Positions 1 to 8,954 of a stretch of 64,000 nucleotides of DNA are shown here, piece after piece. Below the pieces are notes generated by a model. That model was not told where the DNA came from. It saw nothing but the letters and a program-made list of their open reading frames with translations, and ran no database searches. Location of the stretch: NCBI RefSeq assembly GCF_043951855.1, contig NZ_JBINJW010000010.1:1-64000 (forward strand). The letters run 5' to 3'. This DNA comes from Proteiniclasticum sp043951855 (GTDB taxonomy: Bacteria > Bacillota > Clostridia > Clostridiales > Clostridiaceae). A program made the translations under genes and the position numbers. Each line of letters begins with the position of its first letter. The stretch's first letter is position 1.

Positions 1-151
1 AACATCATAATGTAGAGATTGACTAGAAACTGAATATACAAAAGATTGTTATAACAGTCGCAATAAATAGTAACAGAAATAATGATATTGATAAAATAGG
101 GTGGTATTTTGCAGAATGTTTCTTATAATTAAAGAAATTTTCTGATTTTGA

Positions 152-181
152 TTGATAATGTAATCAGTTACAGTTTATAAT
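152..181 (+). promoter_or_regulatory. Probable promoter of spoVG
   Basis: TTGATA at 152-157 and TATAAT at 176-181, separated by 18 bases, lie upstream of spoVG in an AT-rich stretch (1-261) in which I see no gene. The -35 box lies between short inverted arms (CTGATT at 141-146 and AATCAG at 162-167). It reads as a housekeeping sigma promoter; I did not find a clear sigma-H box. Confidence 0.55.
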
Positions 182-261
182 TTAATTGTAATCCTTAAAT
201 TCTGAATTTTCAAAATGAATTTGAAGGACATTCAAGCATTAGACAAATGAAGGAGGTTTAC

Positions 262-561
262 ATGAACATTACAGACGTAAGAATCAGAAAAATTGCAACA
301 GACGGTAAAATGAAGGCGATTGTTTCTGTCACCTTTGATAATGAATTCGTAGTTCATGACATCAAGGTGATCGAGGGACAGAATGGCCTGTTCATTGCAA
401 TGCCGTCAAGAAAGACTCCTGATGGAGAGTTTAAGGATATTGCACATCCGATCAACACCCAGACCAGAGAGAACCTGCAGACTTCTATTCTGTCAGAATA
501 CGAGAAAGTAAGATCAGAAGAAGAAGAGCCCATTGTCCATGAACCCATAGCAGTAGATTAA
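262..561 (+). CDS. spoVG: SpoVG family RNA-binding regulator
   Basis: This 99-residue protein is a typical full-length SpoVG. The family is made of small site-specific nucleic-acid-binding proteins that affect septation, sporulation and virulence genes in Firmicutes. The conserved N-terminus (MNITDVRIRKI) and the central IAMPSRKTPDGEF segment are present, and the C-terminus is acidic (EEEEP). I chose the ATG at 262 because AGGAGG at 251-256 sits five bases upstream; an in-frame ATG at 247 lies ahead of that site. It stands alone, with its own promoter and a terminator at 568-602. As in Bacillus it precedes glmU. Sporulation genes are otherwise missing from this neighbourhood, so its role here is probably not sporulation. 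Confidence 0.95.
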   Translation: MNITDVRIRKIATDGKMKAIVSVTFDNEFVVHDIKVIEGQNGLFIAMPSRKTPDGEFKDIAHPINTQTRENLQTSILSEYEKVRSEEEEPIVHEPIAVD

Positions 562-567
562 GGTGAG

Positions 568-602
568 AAAAAATAACCCTCGTGAGTGTGGGTTATTTTT
601 TC
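568..602 (+). terminator. Intrinsic terminator of spoVG
   Basis: AAAATAACCC and GGGTTATTTT form a stem ending in a run of T, seven bases after the spoVG stop. Confidence 0.85.
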
Positions 603-730
603 GTCCCATTACACGATTAATAGATTCTAAAGGAACAGGTGCAAATACCTCTCTTTTGTCAGTGAATCAGGTGAATTTGAATTTTAAGTGTATTTTACTT
701 CGGTGAAAGTGCAATAACCGTTGCAATCGG

Positions 731-759
731 TTGAAATAAAGAGGAACCTAAACTATAAT
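731..759 (+). promoter_or_regulatory. Promoter of glmU-prs
   Basis: TTGAAA (731-736), a 17-base spacer, and a perfect TATAAT (754-759). The expected transcript start is near 766, giving a leader of about 75 bases before glmU. Confidence 0.7.
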
Positions 760-775
760 TAAATAGAAAATCAAA

Positions 776-803
776 GGCTTTTGGCACAGACGTGTCGAAA
801 GCT
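776..803 (+). other. Hairpin in the glmU leader
   Basis: Twelve continuous pairs, several of them G-U, close a four-base loop (788-791) in the untranslated leader between the promoter and the glmU ribosome site. No T-run follows, so it is not an intrinsic terminator. It could stabilise the message or bind a regulator. It does not resemble the glmS ribozyme core that I know. Confidence 0.4.
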
Positions 804-839
804 CATTGTCATGTCGGTGAATATTAATTGAGGTGAAAT

Positions 840-2213
840 ATGGGTAAATATGCATTAATTCTGGCTGCAGGAGAAGGAAAGCGCATGAAATCAGCTACTT
901 CCAAGGTCCTTCATAAAGTCTGCGGCAAGGAAATGGTCAATCATGTGATTGACATCATGAGGAAAGCTGGTTTTGAAGATGTCAATGTCATCGTAGGCAA
1001 GGGCAAAGACCAGGTGATGGCAAAGACTTCAGACAGACAAGTGAGTTTCTCCGTACAGGAGGAGCAGCTTGGTACAGGTCACGCGGTGTTATGTGCCAAA
1101 GAGTTTCTGGAAGGAAAAGAAGGAACCGTGGCAATCTTCACAGGCGATGCGCCTCTGATCCGGGAAGAAACCGTCAAGGAGATGCTTTCCAGTCATGAAG
1201 AGGGTGCCTACAGCGCGACACTGCTGACATCCATCATCGAAGATCCTTCAGGGTATGGTCGTGTGAAGAGAGAAGGAAATGATGTGGAGAAGATCATCGA
1301 GCATAAGGACTGCACCAGTGAGGAGCTTCTGCTTACGGAAGTCAACGCCGGAATGTACATGTTTGATGTGAAGGAGCTTCTTGCAGCGCTGGAACTTCTG
1401 AAGAATGACAATGCGCAGGGAGAGTATTACCTGACAGATGTCATTGAGATCATGAGAATGAGAAACCACAAGATCGGAGCGAGCATCACAGAGTTTGATG
1501 AAACCAGAGGCGTCAATTCAAGAGTGCAGCTAGCCGAAGCGGAAGCAATCCTCAGAAAGAGAATCAACCACTTCCATATGGAAAACGGCGTCACACTCAT
1601 AGACCCGAACAGCACATACATCGGCGCAGATGTTGAAATCGGCAATGACACCATCATCTATCCGAACAATGTCATTGAAGGCAGCACGATCATCGGAAGC
1701 GGGGTCACTTTATATCAGAACTCCAGAATCGTGGATTCCGTGATTCATGATGAAGTCAGTATCACTTCCTCTGTGATTCTATCTTCACAGATCGGCAGAA
1801 AGACTACAGTAGGTCCTTTTGCCTACATCAGACCGGAATCGGTCATCGGTGAGGAAGTCAAAGTCGGAGACTTTGTGGAAATCAAGAAATCCTCCATCGG
1901 CAATGGAACGAAAATATCTCATCTCACCTATATAGGAGATGCTGAAGTAGGTTCCAAAGTCAATTTCGGATGTGGTACCGTAGTGGTCAATTATGACGGT
2001 AAGAACAAGTTCAAGACAGTCATCGAAGATAATGCGTTCATCGGATGCAATACGAACCTGGTGGCACCAGTCACAGTCCATAAGGGTGCATTCACAGCGG
2101 CAGGCTCCACCATCACGGATGACGTTCCGGATGAAGGTCTGGGCATTGCACGTGCGAAACAGGTGAATAAAGAAGGCTGGGTCAAGAAAAGAAAAGAAAG
2201 CGGTAAATATTAG
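840..2213 (+). CDS. glmU: Bifunctional GlmU: GlcN-1-P acetyltransferase / GlcNAc-1-P uridyltransferase
   Basis: GlmU acetylates glucosamine-1-phosphate and then couples it to UTP, giving UDP-GlcNAc for peptidoglycan and other wall polymers in the cytoplasm. At 457 residues it is normal length. The N-terminal nucleotidyltransferase has the LAAGEGKRMKS signature near residues 8-18. From about residue 250 the protein becomes a left-handed beta helix of hexapeptide repeats, with the acetyltransferase segment near IRPESVIG and NYDGKNK. The start is the ATG at 840 with GAGGTG at 830-835. It is followed 12 bases later by prs, the standard Firmicutes pairing, and both are probably transcribed from the promoter at 731-759. 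Confidence 0.97.
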   Translation: MGKYALILAAGEGKRMKSATSKVLHKVCGKEMVNHVIDIMRKAGFEDVNVIVGKGKDQVMAKTSDRQVSFSVQEEQLGTGHAVLCAKEFLEGKEGTVAIFTGDAPLIREETVKEMLSSHEEGAYSATLLTSIIEDPSGYGRVKREGNDVEKIIEHKDCTSEELLLTEVNAGMYMFDVKELLAALELLKNDNAQGEYYLTDVIEIMRMRNHKIGASITEFDETRGVNSRVQLAEAEAILRKRINHFHMENGVTLIDPNSTYIGADVEIGNDTIIYPNNVIEGSTIIGSGVTLYQNSRIVDSVIHDEVSITSSVILSSQIGRKTTVGPFAYIRPESVIGEEVKVGDFVEIKKSSIGNGTKISHLTYIGDAEVGSKVNFGCGTVVVNYDGKNKFKTVIEDNAFIGCNTNLVAPVTVHKGAFTAAGSTITDDVPDEGLGIARAKQVNKEGWVKKRKESGKY

Positions 2214-2225
2214 GAGGATAATGTA

Positions 2226-3182
2226 ATGATTAAGCAGTACAACAATTTCAAGGTTTTTGCGGGAAACTCGCATCCTGAACTTGCAAAGCAGATTGCCGAC
2301 ATCCTGGGCGTTAAACTTGGCGACAATAAGGTGGGCACATTCTCAGATGGTGAAATATTTGTGGAAACCAATGAAACGGTAAGAGGATGCGATGTCTTCA
2401 TCGTCCAGTCCACCAACAATCCTGTAAATGACAACCTGATGGAGCTTCTCATCATGATTGATGCATTCAAGAGAGCTTCCGCTGGAAGAATCAATGCCGT
2501 CATTCCATACTATGGTTATGCGAGACAGGATCGAAAAGTGAAGTCCAGAGACCCTATCACCGCGAAGCTTGTGGCTGACCTTCTGACCAAAGCAGGTGCT
2601 GACAGAGTTCTCACCATGGATCTTCATGCAGCACAGATTCAGGGGTATTTCAACATTCCGCTGGACCACCTGCTTGGCATGCCGATCATTGCAGATTACT
2701 TCATCAAGAAGGGATTCATGGAGAATTCCGATGTGGTTGTGGTTTCTCCTGATCTTGGTTCCGTCACAAGAACAAGAAAGCTTGCAGAAAGACTTCATGC
2801 ACCGATGGCCATCATTGACAAGAGAAGACCGAAGGCCAATGTGTCTGAAATCATGAACATCATAGGGGACATCAAGGGCAAGACCTGCATTCTCATCGAC
2901 GATATGATCGATACCGCCGGAACCATCTCCAATGCGGCCAATGCGCTGATGGATCTTGGTGCGGTGGAAGTCTATGCGGCCTGTACCCATGGCGTACTTT
3001 CAGGACCAGCCATTGACAGAATCAATCATAGTGCAATCAAGGAACTGGTTATGCTGGATACCATTGCACAGCCTAAGAGAGAAGATATGCATAAGTTCAC
3101 CTCCTTATCCGTGGCGCCTCTGTTTGCGGAAGCCATCAGAAGAATCACAGAGGATGTTCCGCTGTCAAAGCTTTTTGATTAG
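2226..3182 (+). CDS. prs: Ribose-phosphate pyrophosphokinase (PRPP synthetase)
   Basis: This enzyme makes PRPP from ribose-5-phosphate and ATP for nucleotide, histidine, tryptophan and NAD synthesis. The 318-residue length matches class I enzymes. Visible signatures are YARQDRK (ATP loop), the DLHAAQIQGYF segment, and the PRPP-binding loop LIDDMIDTAGT near residues 220-231. The ribosome site TAGGAGG precedes the ATG by eight bases. The gene is cotranscribed with glmU and ends at the strong hairpin at 3201-3246. Its product also links to hpt in this window, whose enzyme consumes PRPP. Confidence 0.97.
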   Translation: MIKQYNNFKVFAGNSHPELAKQIADILGVKLGDNKVGTFSDGEIFVETNETVRGCDVFIVQSTNNPVNDNLMELLIMIDAFKRASAGRINAVIPYYGYARQDRKVKSRDPITAKLVADLLTKAGADRVLTMDLHAAQIQGYFNIPLDHLLGMPIIADYFIKKGFMENSDVVVVSPDLGSVTRTRKLAERLHAPMAIIDKRRPKANVSEIMNIIGDIKGKTCILIDDMIDTAGTISNAANALMDLGAVEVYAACTHGVLSGPAIDRINHSAIKELVMLDTIAQPKREDMHKFTSLSVAPLFAEAIRRITEDVPLSKLFD

Positions 3183-3200
3183 AATACATTTAAAATTTAA

Positions 3201-3246
3201 GAAGGTCTGCAAGGTTCAGATGATGAATCCTTGCAGACCTTCTTTT
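3201..3246. terminator. Bidirectional terminator between prs and the ABC exporter
   Basis: A perfect 14-bp stem (3201-3214 with 3229-3242) is flanked by T-rich sequence on the plus side and A/T-rich sequence on the other. It can stop prs on the plus strand and the convergent ABC operon on the minus strand. Confidence 0.85.
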
Positions 3247-3261
3247 ATCTTTTTCAGTGCT

Positions 3262-4425
3262 TCAGGGATGCATCGCTTTTCTTCCGGCCAGGGCTGAAAG
3301 AATGAAAAAGAGCATACCGAACGCGAATACAATGAGCATGAAAGTGAAAACGGAATGATCCTGCGCTTCCTGAAGGCTTCCGAGGGAGGAGATTCTGTTG
3401 TTGGCGGTGACGTACCAGTAAGTGGGGGTCACTTTCGCCATGGACAGGACACTGCTGCCCAGAAGTTCCTGAGGGACGAAAACACCGCTGATGAAGGAAG
3501 GTCCCAGAGAAACCACATTACTGACAGCGGAAATGGCGTTTCGGCTCTTAAGGAGCGTTCCGATGAGGAAACTCATGCCCATGGCTGTGAAAGAGAAGAC
3601 CAGAGAGTTTCCCATATGGAGAAGTGTTGGAAGATCCGGCGTGCTGCGAGGATTCACCAGGAAATAGGCTCCGTTTAAAACCGACCAGGTAAGGAGGGTG
3701 AAGATGCCCAGGGCCAGATACTTCTGGAGACTGATGCTGCTTCTCTTCAGGGGAGACACTTCGGTTCTCGCATAGAGATCCTTATCTTTCCAGACCAGCA
3801 TGATGAGGCTTGTGCCGAGAACCAGGATGGAAACCAGGGAATAGGACATGTAGTTGAAATAGAATTTTGCATACCCGTCTTCTTCTTTCTGATTCTGACT
3901 CTTCACTTCGACAGGCGTTCTCTCTTTGAGGGCGGAGACGGTCTTATCCACCAGGGCTTCTTCGCTGAGGGTTTCATCTGCCGCAAGATACAGGGCTGCC
4001 GTGCTGAAGAAGCTGTTCACGGCCAGATCCGTGTAGGTGTTGCCGAAGGTGCCGGAGATGGTCTCCTTTTCCAGAATCATTTCTTGGCTGCGCATGAAGC
4101 TTTGCGTAAAGCCTTCCGGAATACGGATCACGTAGGTCACGATTCTGAAATAGAGGGCATCACTGATGGTATCCTCTTCGTCTTTCAGCTCCACGATTTC
4201 GGCGGTTTCACTCAGATTTTTGACGAATCCTCTCACAAGAGGGGTATCTTCCTCTGCGAATACGGCCACAGGCGTCTTTACGGTTTCAAAGGAGGTGTAT
4301 TCTTCTTCCTGCCGGCTCCCTTGGGATGCGAACAGGAGGGAAAGTCCGAGAAAGATGCCGAGGTAGATCAGAATGCTGGGATAGTTCCTCTTGAGAACCT
4401 TCATACTCACCTTAAATACTTGCAT
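3262..4425 (-). CDS. ABC-2 type exporter permease (second)
   Basis: A 387-residue membrane protein with one N-terminal helix (about 17-35), a long extracytoplasmic segment to about 190, then five to six helices ending in a basic tail. This is the layout of ABC-2 permeases of the YhaP/NatB type that extrude drugs, peptides or sodium. It is the last gene of a three-gene minus-strand operon and overlaps the previous permease by 14 bases, so the two probably form a heterodimer with the ATPase. The substrate cannot be read from sequence. Confidence 0.8.
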   Translation of the reverse strand: MQVFKVSMKVLKRNYPSILIYLGIFLGLSLLFASQGSRQEEEYTSFETVKTPVAVFAEEDTPLVRGFVKNLSETAEIVELKDEEDTISDALYFRIVTYVIRIPEGFTQSFMRSQEMILEKETISGTFGNTYTDLAVNSFFSTAALYLAADETLSEEALVDKTVSALKERTPVEVKSQNQKEEDGYAKFYFNYMSYSLVSILVLGTSLIMLVWKDKDLYARTEVSPLKRSSISLQKYLALGIFTLLTWSVLNGAYFLVNPRSTPDLPTLLHMGNSLVFSFTAMGMSFLIGTLLKSRNAISAVSNVVSLGPSFISGVFVPQELLGSSVLSMAKVTPTYWYVTANNRISSLGSLQEAQDHSVFTFMLIVFAFGMLFFILSALAGRKAMHP

Positions 4426-5548
4426 ACTTACGCCTCCTTAGGACCATGTAGGTGCCCAGACTGAACACGATGGTCATGACAAGTAGAATGAGGATGTTCA
4501 TGACGTAGCGGCCCAGATCCTCAAAGTAGTACAGGGAATAGAAGGAATCCGTGATGAGGTTGACGGGGTTGATATAGGCAAGAATCGGTGCCTTGTCATA
4601 GACGATGTATTTCATCTGCGCATACATCATTCCTGCCAGAAAGGACCCTGTCATGCTCACGGTGATGATGATGGCCACTTTGAGGTTTTCTCCCTTTTTC
4701 ACCAGGGAGCTTACAAATGCACCGAAGGAGATACCGGTCATGGTGCCTACGAAGGTGGTCAGTACAATGAGAAGGACACGACTTCCGAAATCAATGCCGA
4801 GAACGAATCTCAGAAACAGCAGAAGGATGCTCATATTGATCATGAGCACCAGATACGAAGCGGAAGAGCTGGCGATGAAAGCCTTCAGCTTATGAACAGG
4901 TGCCACGTTGATTCTGGCGGCTCTGTCGGAGATGTTTGCCTGAATGTCCGTCACTTCGTCCGTTCCGAAAAATGCTCCATACATGCAGCTCATGGCGATG
5001 AGAGAATAGAAGTAGTTCAGGACCTGACTGGGTGGCGCTGTCTCTTTTTCCTTTTCGGCTGTATAGGTCTTTGTGTCTTCCAGCTCTGCGAAGACAGCCT
5101 GGAGAGATTGTGGATCAGCGGCGGTGACATCTTCAATGACGGCGAAGGTCTGATTCACATTGTCCAGAAAAAGTCTCAGGATGTTCTGGGAAAAGCCGGA
5201 GGACTTCACATGAAGACGTATGGGGTTTTCAGCGGTGATGTAGCCTCTGATCTTCCCTTCTTCCAGAAGCGACTCGGCTTCGTCAAGGGAGACCTCACGG
5301 AGCGTGAGAAGGGGGTCTTCACCCGCGGAAACTTCCTTCAGCACATCTTTCAGGAAAGGGTGATTCTCATAGGAATCATCCGTCACCACTGCAGTGGGAA
5401 TGGGATCAAAGCCTTCACTGGAATCCAGATTCTGGAAAGCCAGATTGAAGAAGATGGAGAGAATGATGGGGAAAGCCAGGGTCCAGAAGATCATCTCCTT
5501 CGTTCTCAGGAGTTTCTTCAGGCGGTATTTGAATATATGTCCAAACAT
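4412..5548 (-). CDS. ABC-2 type exporter permease (first)
   Basis: A 378-residue membrane protein of the same ABC-2 family. It has a first helix at about 19-36, a large extracytoplasmic region rich in acidic residues, and a C-terminal bundle of about five helices followed by a basic end (LRRRKY). The start ATG follows GAGGTGAAA. It begins 11 bases after the ATPase gene and overlaps the next permease. Pairing of two unequal permeases with one ATPase is typical of bacteriocin, antibiotic or lipid exporters; the cargo is unknown. Confidence 0.8.
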   Translation of the reverse strand: MFGHIFKYRLKKLLRTKEMIFWTLAFPIILSIFFNLAFQNLDSSEGFDPIPTAVVTDDSYENHPFLKDVLKEVSAGEDPLLTLREVSLDEAESLLEEGKIRGYITAENPIRLHVKSSGFSQNILRLFLDNVNQTFAVIEDVTAADPQSLQAVFAELEDTKTYTAEKEKETAPPSQVLNYFYSLIAMSCMYGAFFGTDEVTDIQANISDRAARINVAPVHKLKAFIASSSASYLVLMINMSILLLFLRFVLGIDFGSRVLLIVLTTFVGTMTGISFGAFVSSLVKKGENLKVAIIITVSMTGSFLAGMMYAQMKYIVYDKAPILAYINPVNLITDSFYSLYYFEDLGRYVMNILILLVMTIVFSLGTYMVLRRRKYASI

Positions 5549-5559
5549 TTCATTTCACC

Positions 5560-6492
5560 TCAGTCCCGAAGCTCTTTGCCTGTGATTTCGAGAAATACGT
5601 CGTTTAAAGTAGGCATTTCAGAGTAGATGTTGGTGTAGCTGATTCTCTGATTACTGAGAAATGCCAGTGTCTTCTCCAGGATACCGTCTTCCTCTTCCGA
5701 CCTGAGATGGACGGTGGGGCCACTCTGCTCGACGCTGTGAACACCGGGCAGCTTTTTCAGAAGTTCGATCTGATCTGCGGAGATTTTTTCTGCTTCGAAA
5801 GACACTTTCTTCCCCAGATGAATCATGGATTTCAGTTCCTCTTTGGTTCCCGTGGCAATGGCCTTTCCTTTGTCGATGATCATGATTCTGGAGCAGATGG
5901 TTTCCACTTCTTCCATATAATGGGAAGTATAGACAATGGTGGAGCCTTTTCTGTTCAGCTCCAGGATCCCTTCCAGGATTCTGTTCCGGCTTTGAGGATC
6001 CACTGCTACGGTAGGTTCATCCAGAAAAATCAGTTTCGGCTTGTGGGCGATGCCGCAGGCGATATTCAGCCTACGCAGCAGTCCCCCCGACAGCTTTTTC
6101 GGGATGAACTTTCTGAACTCATCCAGCCCGGTGAAGGAAATCGCCTCATTGACCAGTTCCTTCCTCTTTTTTCGGTCAGGGATATAGAGGCCGCAGAAAT
6201 AGTCGATGTTCTCTTCCACGGTGAGTTCCGGAAAGACTGCCACATTCTGCATGACCACACCGATATCCTTTTTCAGATCATAGGATTCCGGTGTCATTTC
6301 CTTACCGAAGATACGGATGCTTCCTGCATCGTACTTCAAGAGGGAGAGGATGCAGTTTATGGCTGTGGTCTTCCCGGATCCATTGGGACCCAGAAGACCG
6401 AAGACTTCGCCTTCTTCGATGGCGAGATTCAGGTTGTCCAAGGCGAGGAGCTTGCCGTAGCTCTTTTTAAGATTTTCCACTTCAATGATCAT
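5560..6492 (-). CDS. ABC exporter ATP-binding protein
   Basis: A 310-residue ATPase that powers the two downstream ABC-2 permeases. Walker A is GPNGSGKTT near residues 35-43, the signature is LSGGLLRRLNIA, and Walker B is LIFLDEPTVAVD, followed by TSHYMEEVE. The roughly 80-residue C-terminal extension is common in CcmA/NatA-like exporter ATPases. The ribosome site is AAGGGG. It is divergent from the two-component system across a 341-base region with strong palindromes, so that system is a plausible regulator, as seen for many antibiotic-responsive exporters. Confidence 0.9.
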   Translation of the reverse strand: MIIEVENLKKSYGKLLALDNLNLAIEEGEVFGLLGPNGSGKTTAINCILSLLKYDAGSIRIFGKEMTPESYDLKKDIGVVMQNVAVFPELTVEENIDYFCGLYIPDRKKRKELVNEAISFTGLDEFRKFIPKKLSGGLLRRLNIACGIAHKPKLIFLDEPTVAVDPQSRNRILEGILELNRKGSTIVYTSHYMEEVETICSRIMIIDKGKAIATGTKEELKSMIHLGKKVSFEAEKISADQIELLKKLPGVHSVEQSGPTVHLRSEEEDGILEKTLAFLSNQRISYTNIYSEMPTLNDVFLEITGKELRD

Positions 6493-6671
6493 ATTGATGT
6501 TCCCCTTCCTGTTGTTAGGATTTTCACATACATTATAGACTAAAATATCTGCAGATGGATTAAAATCACATGAATTTATAGAAGATATTTAGAAGTGGAT
6601 TCATTATTATAGTATGCATTCTGGTTTAATAAGCAGGCACGAAGGAGAGTGGAAACTGGAATTTCTAAATT

Positions 6672-6702
6672 TTAACAGATTATAATAAGTATAATCTGTT
6701 AA
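6672..6702. promoter_or_regulatory. Perfect 13-bp inverted repeat, candidate operator
   Basis: Arms at 6672-6684 and 6690-6702 are perfect reverse complements with a five-base spacer. Each arm contains a TATAAT-like hexamer, so the palindrome could cover a -10 box on either strand. It lies in the intergenic region shared by the ABC exporter (minus) and the two-component operon (plus). Confidence 0.6.
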
Positions 6703-6734
6703 TAATTGCCTCGTTGCATGAATTAATTGTTAAG

Positions 6735-6762
6735 TATATGATTTTAGTCTGAAAATCATATA
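6735..6762. promoter_or_regulatory. Perfect 11-bp inverted repeat, candidate operator
   Basis: Arms at 6735-6745 and 6752-6762 match perfectly around a six-base spacer. No T-run follows, so it is unlikely to be a terminator. It is the second palindrome between the exporter and regulator operons. Confidence 0.5.
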
Positions 6763-6778
6763 TCATGTAAGTAAGTAA

Positions 6779-6800
6779 TGTTCATTAATTATGATGAACA
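6779..6800. promoter_or_regulatory. Short inverted repeat upstream of the response regulator
   Basis: TGTTCAT (6779-6785) and ATGAACA (6794-6800) are perfect arms around eight bases, lying 34 bases before the regulator start. It is the third palindrome of this intergenic region. Confidence 0.4.
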
Positions 6801-6833
6801 GAAGATCCAAGTAAAAGAAAGGGGATTTAGAAA

Positions 6834-7520
6834 ATGGAAGGTAAAATAGGAAAGATTCTGATTGTCGATGATGATGAGAACATAAGTGAAGTGCTGAAGA
6901 TGTATCTGCAGAGCTCAGGCTATGACATCAAGGTGGCAGGAGACGGTAAGGTGGCACAGGAAGTGTTTGTGGACTACAAACCGGATCTTGTACTGCTTGA
7001 TATCATGCTGCCCTATATTGATGGGGTGGATGTTCTGAAGTGGATCCGAAAGGACTACGAAACACCTGTCATCATGCTCACAGCCAAAGGCGACACCTTT
7101 GATAAGGTGCTGGGACTTGAACTGGGTGCGGATGACTACATGGTAAAGCCTTTTGAACCGAAGGAAGTGGTTGCCCGTGTCAAGGCCGTCATGAGAAGAT
7201 TCAACACCGACGGCGGCGGCAAGGAAGTACTGAACTTCCCTGAGCTGAACGTGGATGTGAATTCCTACAATGTGGTCTACAAGGGTCAGGATGTGAAGAT
7301 GCCACCGAAGGAGTTCGAGCTTCTTTATCATCTGGCTTCCAACAAGAACAGAGTATTCACACGAGAACAGCTGCTCTGCGAGGTCTGGGGATATGACTAT
7401 CCTGGAGACTCCAGAACAGTGGATGTGCACATCAAAAGACTGAGAGAAAAACTTCATGGCGGTCCCAACTGGCAGCTTGAAACTGTCTGGGGCGTAGGAT
7501 ACAAGTTTGAAGTCAAATAA
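6834..7520 (+). CDS. OmpR/PhoB-family response regulator
   Basis: A 228-residue DNA-binding response regulator. The receiver domain has the acidic cluster VDDDE (about 11-15), the phospho-acceptor Asp56 in LLDIMLP, Thr83 and Lys105 (VKPFEP). The winged-helix domain occupies about 130-228, with the PPKEFELL and SRTVDVHIKRLREKL signatures. The ribosome site is AAGGGGAT. The histidine kinase follows 15 bases later and the HtrA-like gene 9 bases after that, so the three form an operon. It probably binds the nearby palindromes, by analogy with OmpR-type regulators; the stimulus is unknown. Confidence 0.93.
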   Translation: MEGKIGKILIVDDDENISEVLKMYLQSSGYDIKVAGDGKVAQEVFVDYKPDLVLLDIMLPYIDGVDVLKWIRKDYETPVIMLTAKGDTFDKVLGLELGADDYMVKPFEPKEVVARVKAVMRRFNTDGGGKEVLNFPELNVDVNSYNVVYKGQDVKMPPKEFELLYHLASNKNRVFTREQLLCEVWGYDYPGDSRTVDVHIKRLREKLHGGPNWQLETVWGVGYKFEVK

Positions 7521-7535
7521 GAAGGGGTTACGAAC

Positions 7536-8945
7536 ATGAAAAACAGTTCTCTAGTAACAAAACTGGTAGCCACCTTTGCTCTGGTGGTGACCATTGGTTA
7601 TGTATTGATAGCTGTTGTTCTTTCCATGTGGTTCCAAAGTTATTTTCTGGAAAAAAACAGAGAGGATCTGGAGGAGACAACAGCGCTTGCCTCCCCCAGT
7701 GTTCCTTTGTATCTGAATAAGGAAATCGATGACACGGAGCTGCTACGCAACCTTTCTCTGATCAAAGGGGTGGAAAAGGGGGATATTCTCCTTGTGGATG
7801 CCTCGGGATATATTTTCTTTGTGACCAACGAGGCTTATGACAGCCTTGTTTTCACGAGGTTCAATTTTCCGGACAGAGATCGGCTGGTAGAGGGCAATTC
7901 CATTGAAATCAACGGGGAAATGAATCCCATAACCAATGAGGAAATGTCATTATTCATAAAGCCGGTGCGGTCCGGCATGAGCTATCAGGGAGCCATTGTC
8001 GTCTATACGCCGCTGGAGACCATAAGAGAACCGCTCAATGACATCTATGTAAGAATATGGACCATCACCGCCACGGCGGTGCTCCTTTCTGTGATACTCA
8101 TCTACTACATCGCGCAGAGGATGCTGTTTAAGCCATTGGCGGAGCTCAATACCATTGCCAGGAAAATCTCCAAAGGCGAAGTCACCCAGAGAGTGCTGGT
8201 CACATCCACCGATGAGATCGGACAGCTTTCCGAGTCCTTCAACAGCATGGCGGAGTCTCTGGAGCAGACGGACAAGAACAGGCGGGATTTTCTGTCCAAC
8301 ATTTCCCATGAGCTGCGATCGCCCATCACCTCCATGAGAGGATTCATTGCAGGCATCCTGGATGGAATCATTCCTATGGACAAGGAGAAGTATTATCTGA
8401 AGATCGTCTATGACGAGATCCAGAGACTCACAAGACTTGTCAATGATCTGCTGGATCTTTCAGCCATGGAATCGGGAAAGTTTTCTTTCAAGCTCACGGA
8501 GCTGGATATCAATGAGATCGTGAAGGTCTGCATCAGAAGATTCGAGACGAAGATTGACGATAAGGGATTGAAGGTGAATGTAACCCTGGAGGGGGATCAC
8601 CTCTATGCGGCAGGAGATCGTGACAGACTGATTCAGGTCATCACGAATCTGGTGGATAATTCCATCAAGCATTGCCCGGACAACGGCAATATCAGAATAC
8701 AGACAAAAACAAAAGCCAAGAAAGTCCATGTCAGTGTCTACAATGACAGTGAACCGATTCCTGAAGAGGACATCAAGTACATCTGGGACAGATTCTATAA
8801 AGGTGACAAGTCAAGAACCAATAAAGTGTCCACGGGTCTGGGGCTGCCTATTGTCAGAAATATCATCACGCAGTTCGGTGAAGATATCTGGGTGGAAAAC
8901 AAAGGCCAGGGAGTCCTGTTCACCTTCACGCTGAGCATGACTTAG
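7536..8945 (+). CDS. Membrane sensor histidine kinase
   Basis: A 469-residue kinase that should phosphorylate the adjacent regulator. It has a first membrane helix at about 11-33, an extracytoplasmic sensor of about 140 residues, a second helix at 174-195, a HAMP linker, a dimerisation domain with His258 in SNISHELRSP, and a C-terminal ATPase domain with the N box (NLVDNSIKH) and GLGLPIV. Organisation and length match WalK/PhoR-like kinases without a PAS domain. The next gene product is membrane anchored on the same side, so it could modulate the sensor region. Confidence 0.92.
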   Translation: MKNSSLVTKLVATFALVVTIGYVLIAVVLSMWFQSYFLEKNREDLEETTALASPSVPLYLNKEIDDTELLRNLSLIKGVEKGDILLVDASGYIFFVTNEAYDSLVFTRFNFPDRDRLVEGNSIEINGEMNPITNEEMSLFIKPVRSGMSYQGAIVVYTPLETIREPLNDIYVRIWTITATAVLLSVILIYYIAQRMLFKPLAELNTIARKISKGEVTQRVLVTSTDEIGQLSESFNSMAESLEQTDKNRRDFLSNISHELRSPITSMRGFIAGILDGIIPMDKEKYYLKIVYDEIQRLTRLVNDLLDLSAMESGKFSFKLTELDINEIVKVCIRRFETKIDDKGLKVNVTLEGDHLYAAGDRDRLIQVITNLVDNSIKHCPDNGNIRIQTKTKAKKVHVSVYNDSEPIPEEDIKYIWDRFYKGDKSRTNKVSTGLGLPIVRNIITQFGEDIWVENKGQGVLFTFTLSMT

Positions 8946-8954
8946 GAGAGTAAT

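Noticed and set aside
4892..6543. Plus-strand open frames of 244 and 278 codons across the ABC exporter genes
   Set aside because: The minus strand carries clear ABC family motifs with overlapping, well-spaced genes; the plus frames have no motif or ribosome site.
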